Positions 39,124 through 50,003 of a DNA stretch of 64,000 nucleotides are shown piece after piece. The DNA comes from Rhynchopus sp. YZ270_cl-10. Its lineage: Eukaryota; Euglenozoa; Diplonemea; Diplonemida; Diplonemidae. Made by a program: the position numbers and the translations under genes. Numbering within the stretch: position 1 is the first letter of the stretch; each line of letters starts with the position of its first letter. The stretch covers positions 806,001-870,000 of the forward strand of contig OZ037904.1 of assembly GCA_964035575.1 (NCBI GenBank), read 5' to 3'. The notes beneath the pieces are model-generated. The model saw nothing but the letters and a program-made list of their open reading frames with translations, had not been told where the DNA came from and ran no database searches.

Positions 39124-41382
39124 ATGCTTCATGAGGAGGCTGTGGTTCGGTATGCAGAGCAGGAGGAGAGTTTGACTGCCGATGTGAAAGAGATGGCGAC
39201 GGGTGTACGCAGTCTTGCTTCGAAGGCCGCAGCACAGCTGGCGCAGGCTCGGATCCTCACCGACCGCTTGGAAGGGGAGATGGGCGACGAAGGCCGCCAC
39301 CGCACCTCACTTCTTCAAGACCCCGCGTGCCCCGTCCTCCTTGCTCCTGACGATGCGCTTGATGCAAGCGGTCTGACACTTGACAGAGGTACCCTCAATT
39401 TGCTCTCCAAGAGTCTTGCCAGGGGTGATACGAACAGTGATTTGACGCGTCTCATTCAGTTGTGCGATGCGTTGACCCCACCGAGCACCGGGTCGACCAC
39501 ACCGCCTGCTCAGGCACAACGTCTGCTGCAGGGCCTGGCAGAGTCGTTGGAGGAGGACCCTGGGCAGTGCTATGCATCGTTGTTGAGGGCTGGCGCGGAG
39601 CTGACGCACTGTACTGATACGGGGGAGGTGTTGGGGGAGGCTGCAAGGTTGTTGAAGCAGCTGCGTGCGTCGGATACGACGGTAAAGGGGTATCTTGACA
39701 TCGCGTCTGCACAGCGTGCCCTGTGTACATCGGCAAAGCAGAATGGCCGCTTTGGCGAAGCAGACCAACGCCTTGCCGACCTCTGCGCAGCACTGCATGA
39801 GCTCTTCACGCTCGGGTTGGAGCGTTGCTCAGTCCTCGGAGACCCAGCAGAGCTAGACAGTCGCAGTGAAGGTGCCGCCAAGACCGCACACCAAACCTTC
39901 GGCCACGAGCTTGCTGCAGTCGACGCCAACACCAACACCCTGCGTACCAACATCGCCGCCGACAAGGAGCACATCGTGCAAAGACGTGAGCACGCTCGCT
40001 CCGAGCACGACACAGCCATGGCAGTCCTCGACACAGAGTCGGGTGGCATCCAGGCAAGCCTGCAGACCAATGAGGCCGAACAGCAGCACATCCACGAGCA
40101 GATTGTTGCGCTTGTTGCGCAGCTGGAGCAGAAGCAGGAGGTGCGCCGTGGCGATGTCGAGGCGTTGGTGAAGGTGGAGACGGAGAAGGTGAAGTCGCGC
40201 CGTCTTTTGGACGCCAAGAACGCGATTCTGGAGGAGCACGACACGAAGTTGCATGGCCTGCAGCAGAGTGTCGATGCTTTGGAGGGTGTGTGCGGGGAGA
40301 TGTCTAAGCTGGCGGACGTGCGTCTGGATGTGTTCAGACGCGAGCTTGAGGCCAGCAGGGAGCGCATTGGACTTGCGGACACGGAGGAGAAGAAGGCTGC
40401 CTACGAGCACTACAGCGAGCTGTACCGCCAGCTCAACGAACGTCTCTTCACAGGCGAGCGCAGAGTTGAGGAGCTGACCGCTGCCGTCGAGGCTGCAGAG
40501 TGGCGTGCCAGCATCAGCGGCACCACCCTCGACCACGCAGGTGCCACAGGTGTCTCCTCAAACACCACCGTCCACATCAACACCCTCCGCGAGTCCATGC
40601 ACACCGTCTCCAAGGTCACACGCTCCATTGAGGACGTCATCAAAGAGGCACAGCCACTGCACGAATCCTTAGTGCAGACCCTAGGCGAGAAGGCACCGGT
40701 GCCCCCAGAGAGGACGTTCCCTCAGGAGCTTGCGGAGCGGAAGCTGCTTTTGGAGAAGAAGCGGAAGGAGAGCATTCAGCGGATTGCCGAGAATGTGCGG
40801 TGCAATATTACCAGCGCGAATGTTGGGGCTGAGCCGGGGTGCGGGGAACCTGTTTCGCAGCGGCGCAAACAGCAGTATGCTGAACGCATTCGACACCAAC
40901 CACAGTCTCCTGCACACCAACCGGTCAATGCTTATACTGGGTCGCCACAGCGTCTTGAAAGTGCACGGCACGAGGCTGCTACACCGCCTGTAGGTGTGGG
41001 TGTGGCTGCAGCGTCGCCTGCAGCAGCATTGTCACCACCCGCACTGCCACCTCGTTATGACGTCACCTCACCCCTCCAGCCACCGACACCGCTCGCCGTG
41101 GGTGAGCGTGCAGACCCCGTGGTGCAGGAGGCCGCCTCCCCCTCCCCCATGCCCCCTGCCTACGCCACACCCTCAGCCAGCTCTGCAAATGCATCTCCAG
41201 CGCAGCTCTCCCCAGCCCTGACCTCGCCCAACGTTGCCCTCCCATCCACCTGCGATGAACTCAGGAAGCGTGCAGAGCTTCTCCGGAAGGCTGCTGTCGA
41301 GTCTCGCAGACGCGCTCAGGCACACCGCGACCAGGCCAGCTCCATTTCGCCAAGACGTCCTCTCTATGAAGACCTGCCTTAG
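39124..41382 (+). CDS. coiled-coil protein, unrecognised
   Basis: 752 residues, no intron. The N-terminal 230 residues look all-helical (LLKQLRASDTTVKGYLDIAS). Residues about 280-480 are long charged heptad stretches (QIVALVAQLEQKQEVRRGDV, ELEASRERIGLADTEEKKAA, EHYSELYRQLNERL), a coiled coil. A second short one is at about 545-575 (KLLLEKKRKESIQRI). Residues 600-710 are Pro/Ala/Ser-rich and disordered; the last 40 return to helix (CDELRKRAELLRKAAVESRR). This layout is common in cytoskeletal or flagellar proteins of protists. No family recognised, and no function is claimed. Confidence 0.85.
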   Translation: MLHEEAVVRYAEQEESLTADVKEMATGVRSLASKAAAQLAQARILTDRLEGEMGDEGRHRTSLLQDPACPVLLAPDDALDASGLTLDRGTLNLLSKSLARGDTNSDLTRLIQLCDALTPPSTGSTTPPAQAQRLLQGLAESLEEDPGQCYASLLRAGAELTHCTDTGEVLGEAARLLKQLRASDTTVKGYLDIASAQRALCTSAKQNGRFGEADQRLADLCAALHELFTLGLERCSVLGDPAELDSRSEGAAKTAHQTFGHELAAVDANTNTLRTNIAADKEHIVQRREHARSEHDTAMAVLDTESGGIQASLQTNEAEQQHIHEQIVALVAQLEQKQEVRRGDVEALVKVETEKVKSRRLLDAKNAILEEHDTKLHGLQQSVDALEGVCGEMSKLADVRLDVFRRELEASRERIGLADTEEKKAAYEHYSELYRQLNERLFTGERRVEELTAAVEAAEWRASISGTTLDHAGATGVSSNTTVHINTLRESMHTVSKVTRSIEDVIKEAQPLHESLVQTLGEKAPVPPERTFPQELAERKLLLEKKRKESIQRIAENVRCNITSANVGAEPGCGEPVSQRRKQQYAERIRHQPQSPAHQPVNAYTGSPQRLESARHEAATPPVGVGVAAASPAAALSPPALPPRYDVTSPLQPPTPLAVGERADPVVQEAASPSPMPPAYATPSASSANASPAQLSPALTSPNVALPSTCDELRKRAELLRKAAVESRRRAQAHRDQASSISPRRPLYEDLP

Positions 41383-42080
41383 GTCAGAAGGAAATCAGAG
41401 AGAGAGGGGAAGTAGAGGATTTTTTATTGTTAAGCGCATGTATCTGTATTCAAATTTTTTTTAAAAAAATCCGTGTTATTCCTCGTTGCAGTCATTTTTT
41501 TTTATTGATTTTTTTGTGGAAATATAGTGAGGATATTCCAACTGAAAAAATTTCTTCAAAAAAGAAGAGAGGGCAATCCCTTTACTCGCATCCTGATCTT
41601 TAGTTACCACCCTGATGTACTGCATATTTTTTTTGTACCTTTTTTTATAGCCATTTTTTTTGTTGGATGTTTGTTTGAACAGGCAGTGTACGACCCCCAT
41701 TTCCCCCTATTCCCTTTTACCCTGTTCTCTATTCTGTACTTTCATTTGGTGGATGCATTTTTTTTGATACCTTTTGGACACATTGTATTCTTAAATGAGT
41801 GAAATGTGCATGGTTATTGACAAATTAATGACAATGCTACAAAAAAAAAAGACTGTTTTCCTCTCTTTTGCAATAATTGATGTGGCTGAAGGGGGGAGTG
41901 CTATTTTGAGCTATTTTCTGCTATTTTGGGGTCGCCGGCTATACCAATAATATGAACTAAAACCAGACCCTCATTTACCATACTAATCCCTCTACAGGAA
42001 AAAGAGAGGAATCGCTGGAGTAAGGCTTTTTCTATTTTATACACAAAGGAAACGTCAGCAGTGAATAGGGCAAAAGGAAG
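41383..42080. other. spacer without a gene
   Basis: AT-rich with several T8-T9 runs. It includes the short tandem GAGCTATTTTCTGCTATTTTG near 41908. No gene or clear repeat family seen. Confidence 0.5.
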
Positions 42081-44621
42081 ATGAGTGGCCCTGTAGGAAG
42101 GGGGCGCCCGATTCCTGAGGCAGGGACGTTGCAGCAGCAGGGGCATGGGTTGAGGAGGACGCATGCGCAGTACAGTGCAGCGCCTGCACCACGCCAACAG
42201 CAGATGGAGCAACAACAGCACCACCACCAACAGCAGGAACTGCACCAACAGTTCCATCAACAACACCAACAGCAGGAGCAGGAGCAGGAGTCGCACTACC
42301 AACAGCACGAACAGTTGCATCAGCACCAGCACCACCAGAACCACCAGCACCATCAACACCACCAACACGACCAACAGCACGAACAGCACCAACATTTGCA
42401 TCAGCACCATCAACAGCACCAGCAGTACCAACAGCACGACCAGGAGCTACACCAACAACAGGGACAGTTGCATCACCACCAACATCATCAACATCATCAA
42501 CATCACCAACAGCACCATCCGCACCCACAACATGACCACCCCCAACCCCAACCCCGCAGCACTCTTGAATGCGACTTCGACGACATCAGCCCTTCCAACG
42601 CCGCCGCCGCCGCCGCCGTCGACCAACAGATGCGCGCCCTCTTCGACGTCGTCCACAACCCCACCTTCGCACACAACACCAACCACACACCGCAGGGCTC
42701 CCCCCCGGCCACACCGCCTATGGACCCCCCGGAGATCCCAACACGCACCACACCATCGGCACTACCCCCTAGCGGCACTCCCTTCTACGACGAGGAGGAG
42801 GACGAAGAATACGAAGAGGAAGAAGAAGAAGAGGAGGAAGAGGAGGAGGAGGAGGAAGAGGAGTCTGCGTTGTTCGCACACCCACCTATACCTCCTGTGC
42901 AGCAGGGCTTTGAGGGTGTGCATGACAATGCAAACAACTACGACGACGACCCATTCGACGAAGCCGTTCTCGAAGCCCAAGAACAACAAGCAGAACGCGA
43001 ACTTCACGAACAACAACAACAACCACCACCACCACACCTGGACGAACCTGAACACCACCCTCCAGGATGGAAACCCCTCATTGAGGACGGAGCTTCACGC
43101 GACATCATCGGAGTTGCCCTCGAAAACGAATGCCCTTTAGTCATTCGTGCAGGAGCAGGAGACGGGGACATGCCATTGGAGGTCCGCAAACAGGGCAGTC
43201 CCATGCGCTCTAGAGAACCCACCGGAACCCCCGCTGCGTTAACCGGGGCACAAAAGGTCTCTGCATTGAAGTACATCAACCACGACGCCTTCGCCATTTC
43301 AACAGGCCCTCCACAAACAGCTGCACCACAGCCATTTAAACGAAGGCACCGCCGCAGAGCAGTACCTACCACCGATATGACCCGCTTCAAACACGCCTGC
43401 ACCGCAACAGCAGAGGCAGACACTGCGCTCATGAAAGAAAAGGAGCGCGCTGTGGCACGACTCACCGAACACACCGACCGAGAGAGGTTTGAACGGGTCA
43501 GACGAGAGGCCGCAGCGGGGCCTGCCATGGCCGAATTTAAATTGGTGCGTCCTTCCGTTAGCACTGCACCGGAGGAGGAGGAGGAGGAGGAGGAGGAGGA
43601 AGTGGAGGTGAAGGAAGAGTCACGCCTGATGGTGCAGTCTGTGTTCACTGCGACGCGGCCGTTGGCTAGGGTGGAGAAGGTGTCGCAGAGCACGCAGGAT
43701 GTGGCGAACAATGCTGCTTCCGTGGCGATGTCAGAGATGGACGCTGCGTTGAAGGATCTGTACTTGAGACAGGCGGCTATAGCGGAGGCGGTGGAGCGAG
43801 GGCAGGAGAGTGGGCGAGGTGAGACCGAGAGGCAGATGCATGAGATTAAACATGAGATGTTGTGTCTTGCACGGATTATGCGGCAGCAGACAGGGCTTAT
43901 AGCGGGTGGTGAGGCGATGTCGCCGCCGTTACCTCCTCCCCCTCCTCCACCTCCTGCTCCTGCTCCTGCTCCAGTATCGCTTCCAGTAGACGAAAACGAA
44001 GGCATAGCGCAGCAGCTGCAAAGCATGCACTCCATCATCGCGCAGACCTCTGCCAGCCTCGCAGAGGTGCGCAAAGACTTCCTCCCAACAGCAACCCCTG
44101 CGGAGTCCACCGCCACCGTGCCCGCTTTTCTCCAGGAGGTTCAAGGTGGGGTACCACTTTTTAGTGCAGGGGAACGTACAGTGCCAACGATGTCGCCGCC
44201 ACGACGTGCGTTGTACAGCCCGCCTGTAGGGAAGGAGGGGAAGGAGGGGAGGGAAGGTGTGGGGGCGGATTTTACGAAGTATTTGAACCCAATTCCGGCA
44301 ACGTTGTTCGATACTGCGCGGACGCCGGGGGGTGGGGGTGTGTCGGTGCACCCCACGCGCACGCAGCAGCGGAGTCAGCAGAGAAGTCTGGGGCCCTCCA
44401 GTGCAGCCTACGCTCACCCAAAGCTGCCCACGTCGCGGGAGCTGTTTTCCTACTCGCCAACGAGAGGTGCCTCTGTGCCCGTCTCTGCACCCAGCGCGCG
44501 TGGGGATGCAAGTGCAAACGTCAAGTCAAGACGCCTCGCCCCAGCCGCATACTTCGACCAAGAAGACGCAGCAGCAACATCAAAATGGCGTGAACGAGTT
44601 CTTGCATTGGGGGTCGAATGA
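42081..44621 (+). CDS. Gln/His- and Glu-rich low-complexity protein
   Basis: 846 residues, no intron. Residues about 40-155 are a Gln/His-rich tract (CAG/CAC/CAA codons). Acidic runs of Glu lie at about 236-260 and 497-510, and a Pro run (PPPPPPPPAPAPAPV) at about 614-632. Between these are short stretches that could fold: WKPLIEDGASRDIIGVALEN (about 330-350) and MSEMDAALKDLYLRQAAIAE (about 550-570) with a helical follow-on. Gln/His tracts are frequent in nuclear or condensate proteins of protists. The long open frame across non-repeat parts, and GC-rich third positions, support a real gene. The tracts leave a second large open frame, 325 codons in another phase, which I take as a shadow. No family recognised. 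Confidence 0.78.
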   Translation: MSGPVGRGRPIPEAGTLQQQGHGLRRTHAQYSAAPAPRQQQMEQQQHHHQQQELHQQFHQQHQQQEQEQESHYQQHEQLHQHQHHQNHQHHQHHQHDQQHEQHQHLHQHHQQHQQYQQHDQELHQQQGQLHHHQHHQHHQHHQQHHPHPQHDHPQPQPRSTLECDFDDISPSNAAAAAAVDQQMRALFDVVHNPTFAHNTNHTPQGSPPATPPMDPPEIPTRTTPSALPPSGTPFYDEEEDEEYEEEEEEEEEEEEEEEEESALFAHPPIPPVQQGFEGVHDNANNYDDDPFDEAVLEAQEQQAERELHEQQQQPPPPHLDEPEHHPPGWKPLIEDGASRDIIGVALENECPLVIRAGAGDGDMPLEVRKQGSPMRSREPTGTPAALTGAQKVSALKYINHDAFAISTGPPQTAAPQPFKRRHRRRAVPTTDMTRFKHACTATAEADTALMKEKERAVARLTEHTDRERFERVRREAAAGPAMAEFKLVRPSVSTAPEEEEEEEEEEVEVKEESRLMVQSVFTATRPLARVEKVSQSTQDVANNAASVAMSEMDAALKDLYLRQAAIAEAVERGQESGRGETERQMHEIKHEMLCLARIMRQQTGLIAGGEAMSPPLPPPPPPPPAPAPAPVSLPVDENEGIAQQLQSMHSIIAQTSASLAEVRKDFLPTATPAESTATVPAFLQEVQGGVPLFSAGERTVPTMSPPRRALYSPPVGKEGKEGREGVGADFTKYLNPIPATLFDTARTPGGGGVSVHPTRTQQRSQQRSLGPSSAAYAHPKLPTSRELFSYSPTRGASVPVSAPSARGDASANVKSRRLAPAAYFDQEDAAATSKWRERVLALGVE

Positions 44622-45058
44622 GAGGGAAAGGGGGAGAGACAAAGAGGGTCCTTCATCATTGTACTAGCCCAGGAGGGGCTCTTCCAATCCGTACCCCAGT
44701 TTCCTAGGGGGTCTCATGGCTTTACTGGCTGTTTGTAGTGTGCCTGCCTTCAGACAATTCACCCAGGTTAGCATTCCCAGCACCTTTTACCCTCAGGTAG
44801 ACCTTCATAGAGCTTCAGGAGGAAGTGCCACAAAAAAGGGCTGCGGAATGCAGTTTAACATCCAGCCCAGGATGTGGTTATTTTTTGTATATGTTTTTAG
44901 AGAAAATAGGATTTAGTAAAATATGGTAGCATTTTTTTTTGTTTTTTTTTACCTACCCACATTTTCTCCCACCCTCCCCTCTCTCTCTCTCCTCCTCCTC
45001 ATCCTCATCCTCTCTACAATCCATCAGCAGTTTTGTTTTTATCTCTCAAATCAAAAAA
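44622..45058. promoter_or_regulatory. spacer and leader of the lipoxygenase-like gene
   Basis: No gene. The last 120 bp are pyrimidine-rich (CCTCCCCTCTCTCTCTCTCC, then CCTCATCCTCTC) and end CTCTCAAATCAAAAAA directly before the ATG at 45059, typical of a leader or promoter here. Confidence 0.4.
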
Positions 45059-46933
45059 ATGACTGCCTCCGTTGTAGGCCAACTTGTGTTCTCACAGAAG
45101 AATGAGGATGGGAGGGAGAAACCTGTGCACAACGTTGTTGTCCAATTTGTATACAAAGGACCGCTTGGGACGGAGCTGTGCTGCAACAGAGATGCAAGCG
45201 GTGCCGAGGCGACGACGGACATGGAGGGGCGATTTGAGATTGTATTTGTTCCGCGGTGGTTTCGGGTACGTTCTGCACGACTTCGCATTTTGCGGAGAGA
45301 GATCCATTACAGACGTGACGGCCGCGCTGCACCACATGACCTGGAGGCTTCTGGAAACCACCCTCTCACTGAGTACTCCCTTCCTGAAACCGGCATATTC
45401 GACTTTGGCGTGCAACGCATCAATATGTGGGAGTACGACCACACCGGTCTCCGCCCCACCCCACGCCTGAAGATCGATGATGAGAACCCTCTCTCCCAGG
45501 AGCATCGTTTCGGCCGTCTGCTACGCAAACGCAAAGCAGAAGTGACGACTGCGATCTGCATGAACCCAATCACCTACTCCTTCTTCGAACCTATCAACGA
45601 AACGAAGCGTATGCGGAAGAACTGTACCGGAGCATATATCGCGCGGGGTTGTGTCAACCCAGACTCTGATAGCTACATGGTGGAGATGGCGTTAAACGGA
45701 TTCAACCCATGTCTGTTTAAAAGGGGTGACGATGGACGTTATTTTGTTGATTTTAAGTGGGGTGGTGTTATGCAGGATGGACATCACTTTGCGCCTGATA
45801 CCTGCGCTTTCTTTTGTAAAGAAGGTCCAGAGGAGGATCCGGTGTTTTGTCTTGAGAGCATTCAGCTTCAGAAACGGAGGTTGAAAGCAAATTTTACCCC
45901 CGCAGAGAATGCAGAGATGGAGGAGCCTGATACCTACACTCCTTCAGACGGGGAGCTTTGGGAGCGTGCGAAACGTGTCTGGCGGAATGACTACTTCCTC
46001 TGGGGGGAGGTCTTCACGCACCTCGGATCGACGCATCTCAACTGCGAGCAGTACATCCTTCCCTTTGAACGGAATATCCAGAAGAGCCCGATCCGGAACC
46101 TCCTTTCACCACATTTTCATGGATGTGTCACGATCAATCAGACAGCAGATAAAATGATTCTCGGTGAAAATGGGTTTCTGGTGCAAACCGCTGCCGTCAC
46201 CGCACTGTCCGCTGGGGTAGGCCTGCGGGCGGGGTTCGATCAGTACAACTGGCATGATTGGTCACCTCGGGCAGCGTTGAGCAGCGACCACCGCTTCGCT
46301 CGCATTCAGGAACTGTTCTGGGAGGTCCTAGGGAAGTACTGCGACTACTACTTCGCAGAGCATCTCCGTGGTATCGAAGCCCACTGGGCTGAAGTGCTGC
46401 TTTTCTCCCAGGAGCTGGTGAACAACGCAGTGCCCTACACAGACAACGCCGAGCCTTGGGTCTGCTGCAATGAAATCAACAAGGCGTCCTCACCCCACCC
46501 TGAGGTGCACGGACGCAGGGTGGCCATCTCCCCCATCACCCTCGACAAATGTTTGACCGAAGCGAACCGTACAAAGAACCTAGCAAACCTCAAACAGCTG
46601 TGCAAATATTTGATCTTTCAATGCACCTTAAAGCATGGTTACGTAAATGACAGACAGTTTGACCTTGGTGGCGACCCCGACTTCGCGTCTCTTGGTTTGA
46701 GAAAGGACATTACAGATATGTCGGTCAATGTTAAGGATGCGCTGACACCGCAGGACAAGAGGATGCACATTGTGCTGACACAGATCCTCAGCAAGATGGA
46801 GTACGGCTACCTGATGTACGATGAGGACAGTGACATCCACCCCGAGCTGAAGCGCCTCCTCGGGGAGCAACGCAATGCCTTTATGAAGCTTGGCCAGAAC
46901 ATCGACAACATACGCTCCTGCATTAATATTTGA
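45059..46933 (+). CDS. lipoxygenase-like iron dioxygenase, unusual N-terminus
   Basis: 624 residues from the ATG at 45059 (an upstream in-frame ATG lies in the pyrimidine tract). Lipoxygenases insert oxygen into polyunsaturated fatty acids using a non-haem iron. All five usual iron ligands can be placed: H321 and H326 in THLGSTH, H526 and N530 in KHGYVN, and the C-terminal I624. The helix WERAKRVWRNDYFLWGEVF, the block LLSPHFHGCVTINQTA (compare LL-PHY-NTLARQ) and DKMILGENG match the family. The N-terminal 75 residues are not a PLAT barrel: GQLVFSQKNEDGREKPVHNV, TTDMEGRFEIVFVP suggest a transthyretin-like beta-sandwich. The distance from N530 to the end (94) is shorter than in plant or animal enzymes (about 120-145). 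Substrate unknown. Confidence 0.85.
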   Translation: MTASVVGQLVFSQKNEDGREKPVHNVVVQFVYKGPLGTELCCNRDASGAEATTDMEGRFEIVFVPRWFRVRSARLRILRREIHYRRDGRAAPHDLEASGNHPLTEYSLPETGIFDFGVQRINMWEYDHTGLRPTPRLKIDDENPLSQEHRFGRLLRKRKAEVTTAICMNPITYSFFEPINETKRMRKNCTGAYIARGCVNPDSDSYMVEMALNGFNPCLFKRGDDGRYFVDFKWGGVMQDGHHFAPDTCAFFCKEGPEEDPVFCLESIQLQKRRLKANFTPAENAEMEEPDTYTPSDGELWERAKRVWRNDYFLWGEVFTHLGSTHLNCEQYILPFERNIQKSPIRNLLSPHFHGCVTINQTADKMILGENGFLVQTAAVTALSAGVGLRAGFDQYNWHDWSPRAALSSDHRFARIQELFWEVLGKYCDYYFAEHLRGIEAHWAEVLLFSQELVNNAVPYTDNAEPWVCCNEINKASSPHPEVHGRRVAISPITLDKCLTEANRTKNLANLKQLCKYLIFQCTLKHGYVNDRQFDLGGDPDFASLGLRKDITDMSVNVKDALTPQDKRMHIVLTQILSKMEYGYLMYDEDSDIHPELKRLLGEQRNAFMKLGQNIDNIRSCINI

Positions 46934-48131
46934 AGCGATGGTTTTTGCAAGAAAGGCTCTGCAATAGAAGATGTGACCATTTTCTTAGCCTTTATCTCAA
47001 CAAGATGCGTATGTGCAACGAGACACATGCCTCTTCATCTTTTCTGTTCTCTTTTTCTTTAGCCGAGGTATAAGACGTGCCCGTCACCCGTGGCTGTGCA
47101 TCCTATGTGGGTCAGTCAGGAGATGCGTTTTGATGAGATGTTTACGAGTTCTTTAGTCAGTTGACAGGGCTTGCGTCTGCAGAAATGTGTTTCCATTTTC
47201 AACCTTTTGGGTGACATCAGGGGCTTCAACTCAAATCAACCATTTTTTTTCCCCCTCTCTTTTTTTTGACCATTTTTTGTGGAAAATTACGCGTGGGATG
47301 CCCAGAACGCTTACACCCCCAATAACAATCTTTTTTGCACATTTTTTTTTTTTTTTTGATTGGTTGTTGTTGTTGTTGGGTGGGTAGCCTAATCCTCGCT
47401 TTGCTGTTTTTTTTTTCTCTCTTCTCTCTCTCTCTCTATTCACTTCAAAGCGCTGAGCAGTGAAACACACCCCCCCTCGGGTGTCCACTCTGGTCAGCCA
47501 TCTTATAAAGATGCATGCTAGAGGGTAAATACAAGACCCCCTTTTTGGGTACGACACAGCTACAACGGAGGGTCTTGTATGTATTCCCCACAGTAACCCG
47601 GACAGCATACTGTTTTTCCTTGTTTCGTAATATGGTATTTAGTATGTTATCCGGGTAGTATCGTCACCGTGCAGTAAGCACAGAGGCTTAGGTTCATCTT
47701 GTCATGCTTTGTCTGTGTCTTCTATTTTAATATTAAAGAGATGTGTACGGCACAGCGAAGCGTATTCATCTTTTCAAGCTTTCTTTCAGTGCGTCCGTGT
47801 CGGTAAACCGTTTTTTGCACCTTCAATTTCTCGTTCTTTTATTGTTTCAATGTGACCAAGCTCTGTCAGGCGTAGGTCTCTTAACACCCCTTTTCATTTT
47901 TTTTTTATTTTCCGAAAAATCCCGATTTCCCCAGCGAGGGGGGGGTGTAGCTACACCCTACATCCCCTGTATTAAACCCTGCAATATGAGAATTGTCGAT
48001 ACCACATAACCAGAAGGGTGTCCAATTTTCGCATGGTTTCAATTTTTTTTTTGCACTCCCTCCCTTTTTTTTTTTTAGGTGACTAAACACAAGAGCTTCA
48101 TGGCTTCAAGGCTTAGGTTCATCTTATAAAC
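46934..48131. other. spacer without a recognised gene
   Basis: T-rich. At 47061-47163, after TTTTTCTTTAG, there is an open stretch (PRYKTCPSPVAVHPMWVSQE...) with exon-like composition, but nothing joins to it. GAGGCTTAGGTTCATCTTGT at about 47686 recurs as GCTTAGGTTCATCTTATAA at 48108 and in similar form near 35967 and 54067, a short dispersed word of unknown meaning. Confidence 0.45.
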
Positions 48132-48503
48132 TTTTATTCCCCTGGGAAATAAAGTATACGAAGGATTTGGCACTTTTAGCGGGATTTTATTTAATGATAA
48201 TTTCACGCTAAATTTTGGTACATGTAGGTAGTAGGGCTGGAGGGACCGTCCAGCCTTTTTTAGCCTCCCTCCAGCCTCCTCAATCCCGCCAGCCCCTCAG
48301 CGGGCCTATCTAGGGGTCCGCGGGACCCGGTAGCGCTGGCGGGAGGGTAATGAGAGCTTTTTTTTTTTTTTTTCACGCTCTTTTTTTTTTTTCCCCCTGA
48401 GAGCTTCCTGTGAGGACACATACTCGTTAGTTATTGCACAATAAATAAGTCACGCTAAAAGTGCCAAATCCTTTCGTATACTTTATTTCCCGTGAAATAA
48501 AAT
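48132..48503. mobile_element. foldback element, 372 bp
   Basis: Inverted arms of about 50 bp: GGGAAATAAAGTATACGA, GGATTTGGCACTTTTAGCG from 48144, with the inverse at 48453-48491 and a weaker outer match. Only one indel separates the inner 38 bp. The interior has a GGAGGGACCGTCCAGCC palindrome. MITE-like, with no coding capacity. Confidence 0.78.
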
Positions 48504-48507
48504 TACG

Positions 48508-48673
48508 TATTCACCTCCTTTTAGCGGATTATTTTGCGATACTTCACTTATTTTTTTCCCAGGCTCGTGCACTCAATTTGCCTCGCTTCGCTCGGCAAAT
48601 TAAGTAGCCCTCGCCTGGGAAAAAAATGCGTGAAGTTATCGCAAAATAAAACCCCGCTAAAAGGAGGTGAATA
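48508..48673. mobile_element. foldback element with CGCTTCGCTCGG tip
   Basis: Almost the whole 166 bp folds on itself: TATTCACCTCCTTTTAGCGG and its inverse at the ends, TTTTGCGATA/TTATCGCAAAA, TTTTTTCCCAGGC/GCCTGGGAAAAAA, and the tip ATTTGCCTCGCTTCGCTCGG. It directly abuts the previous foldback. Confidence 0.82.
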
Positions 48674-50003
48674 AATAGTTATTCTTTTGCTTTTTTTTTT
48701 TTTTTTTTTTTTTGACGAGCGATGTTTTTGTCGATTCAACAGATGCTAGTACTGTCAGACCAGGGCCTACCTATTTCATTTCTCTGCCACACTTTTTTGA
48801 GGGATGAAGACGTGCCTTGGGCTGCAAGAAACCATCATTAAGAGCGATATTTGTACAAAGCCTTGTTATTTTTTCTGTCTTGAAAACTCCCCCTTTTTAC
48901 ACCACACAGCAGTTCGGGGGTTTTGCTGTTGTACTTTATGATTCTGCTGTGATACCTTTAACACATTTTTTTTTTTTGCCGTTTTCTTGTTATATCTTCA
49001 TAACTTTATTACCCTGGGAACGATTCCCGCTTCTGACCCCCTCCCCTCCCTCCTCTCGCTCTCTCTCTCGCTCTTGCTCTACCAATCGTTAAAATTGTAG
49101 CTGCATCACATATCATAACTGCCTTCTTTGAAGGTTTTTGGTTCTGATTTTTTTTTGGCGCACAAACAAAAATTAACACAAAATACTTTGGCTCTGGTGA
49201 ATGCCCAAGTTGTCAGGTCTTATTTTGATAAAACAACTTGTTGTCAATTCTAAAAAGGTTGGAGGCAGAGCGCTGCGGGCAAAACAAAAAACGAATTGAA
49301 AAAAAGACAGAAGCTTGCTTGATTTCTTTGAGTACTCAATTAACCATCACAACCATGCTTCATTTTTTTTCTCTTTTCGCCTTTTTGTTTTCCGGCTTTG
49401 AGCTCACAAACAAAAGACCCGATCTTTCCCCCCCCTTTCTTTTTCCTTATCGAGGAAAGTCGCTGAACCCTTAGTTTTTGACCGAAAATGAATACAAAAA
49501 ATAAATGGAACTCGAATAATTTATCAAGAAACTCACCCAACGGAGACACACCCAAACCACCCCACCCCCCCATTTTTTTTTTCTGATAGAGGAATGACTG
49601 TGTGCCTGCTTACAGTTTCCCTGTCAGCAACTCCCAAGTGTCACACCCCGGGGTTCAACAACCCACGGAGGGTCAGCGCCTGCGTCCCAGAGGCGTTTTT
49701 GCACTGTGAACTTCACTCCCCCTTTTTTATTATTATCAATACCTACAAAAGCGTAGCTTAAAGGAGAAGTAGTTCCTCACGATACGGTCGCCAATCACCC
49801 CTCCAACAGGGTAATTGAGCAATCAACGAAAAAACCCCTTTCCCCCCCCTTTTACTTTACCTATCAGAGTTACTATTATTCGTAATGGTGACTGCCCCCT
49901 TGCGAGGATGAGGTTTTATCTTACAAAACCTTTCCTCCTACACCACACGCAAGAGAAGTTTTTATTAAAATGTGTGCGCAAGATGCATATCCATCTTTGC
50001 CAA
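48674..50003. other. spacer without a recognised gene
   Basis: T-rich with long runs (T23 at about 48691-48713). No gene, no sure repeat except short T, C and CT tracts (CTCTCGCTCTCTCTCTCGCT at about 49055-49075). Confidence 0.5.

Noticed and set aside
42163-43140. 325-codon Asn/Ser/Thr-rich frame overlapping the Gln/His-rich gene
   Set aside because: CAN-repeat DNA is open in several phases; the 846-codon frame extends over non-repeat sequence and is preferred.
43004-44116. 370-codon frame antisense to the Gln/His/Glu-rich gene
   Set aside because: Ser/Cys-rich shadow of the sense strand's Glu and Pro runs.
47061-47163. Additional last exon of the lipoxygenase-like gene
   Set aside because: The stop at 46933 follows the conserved C-terminal Ile ligand, so the protein ends there.
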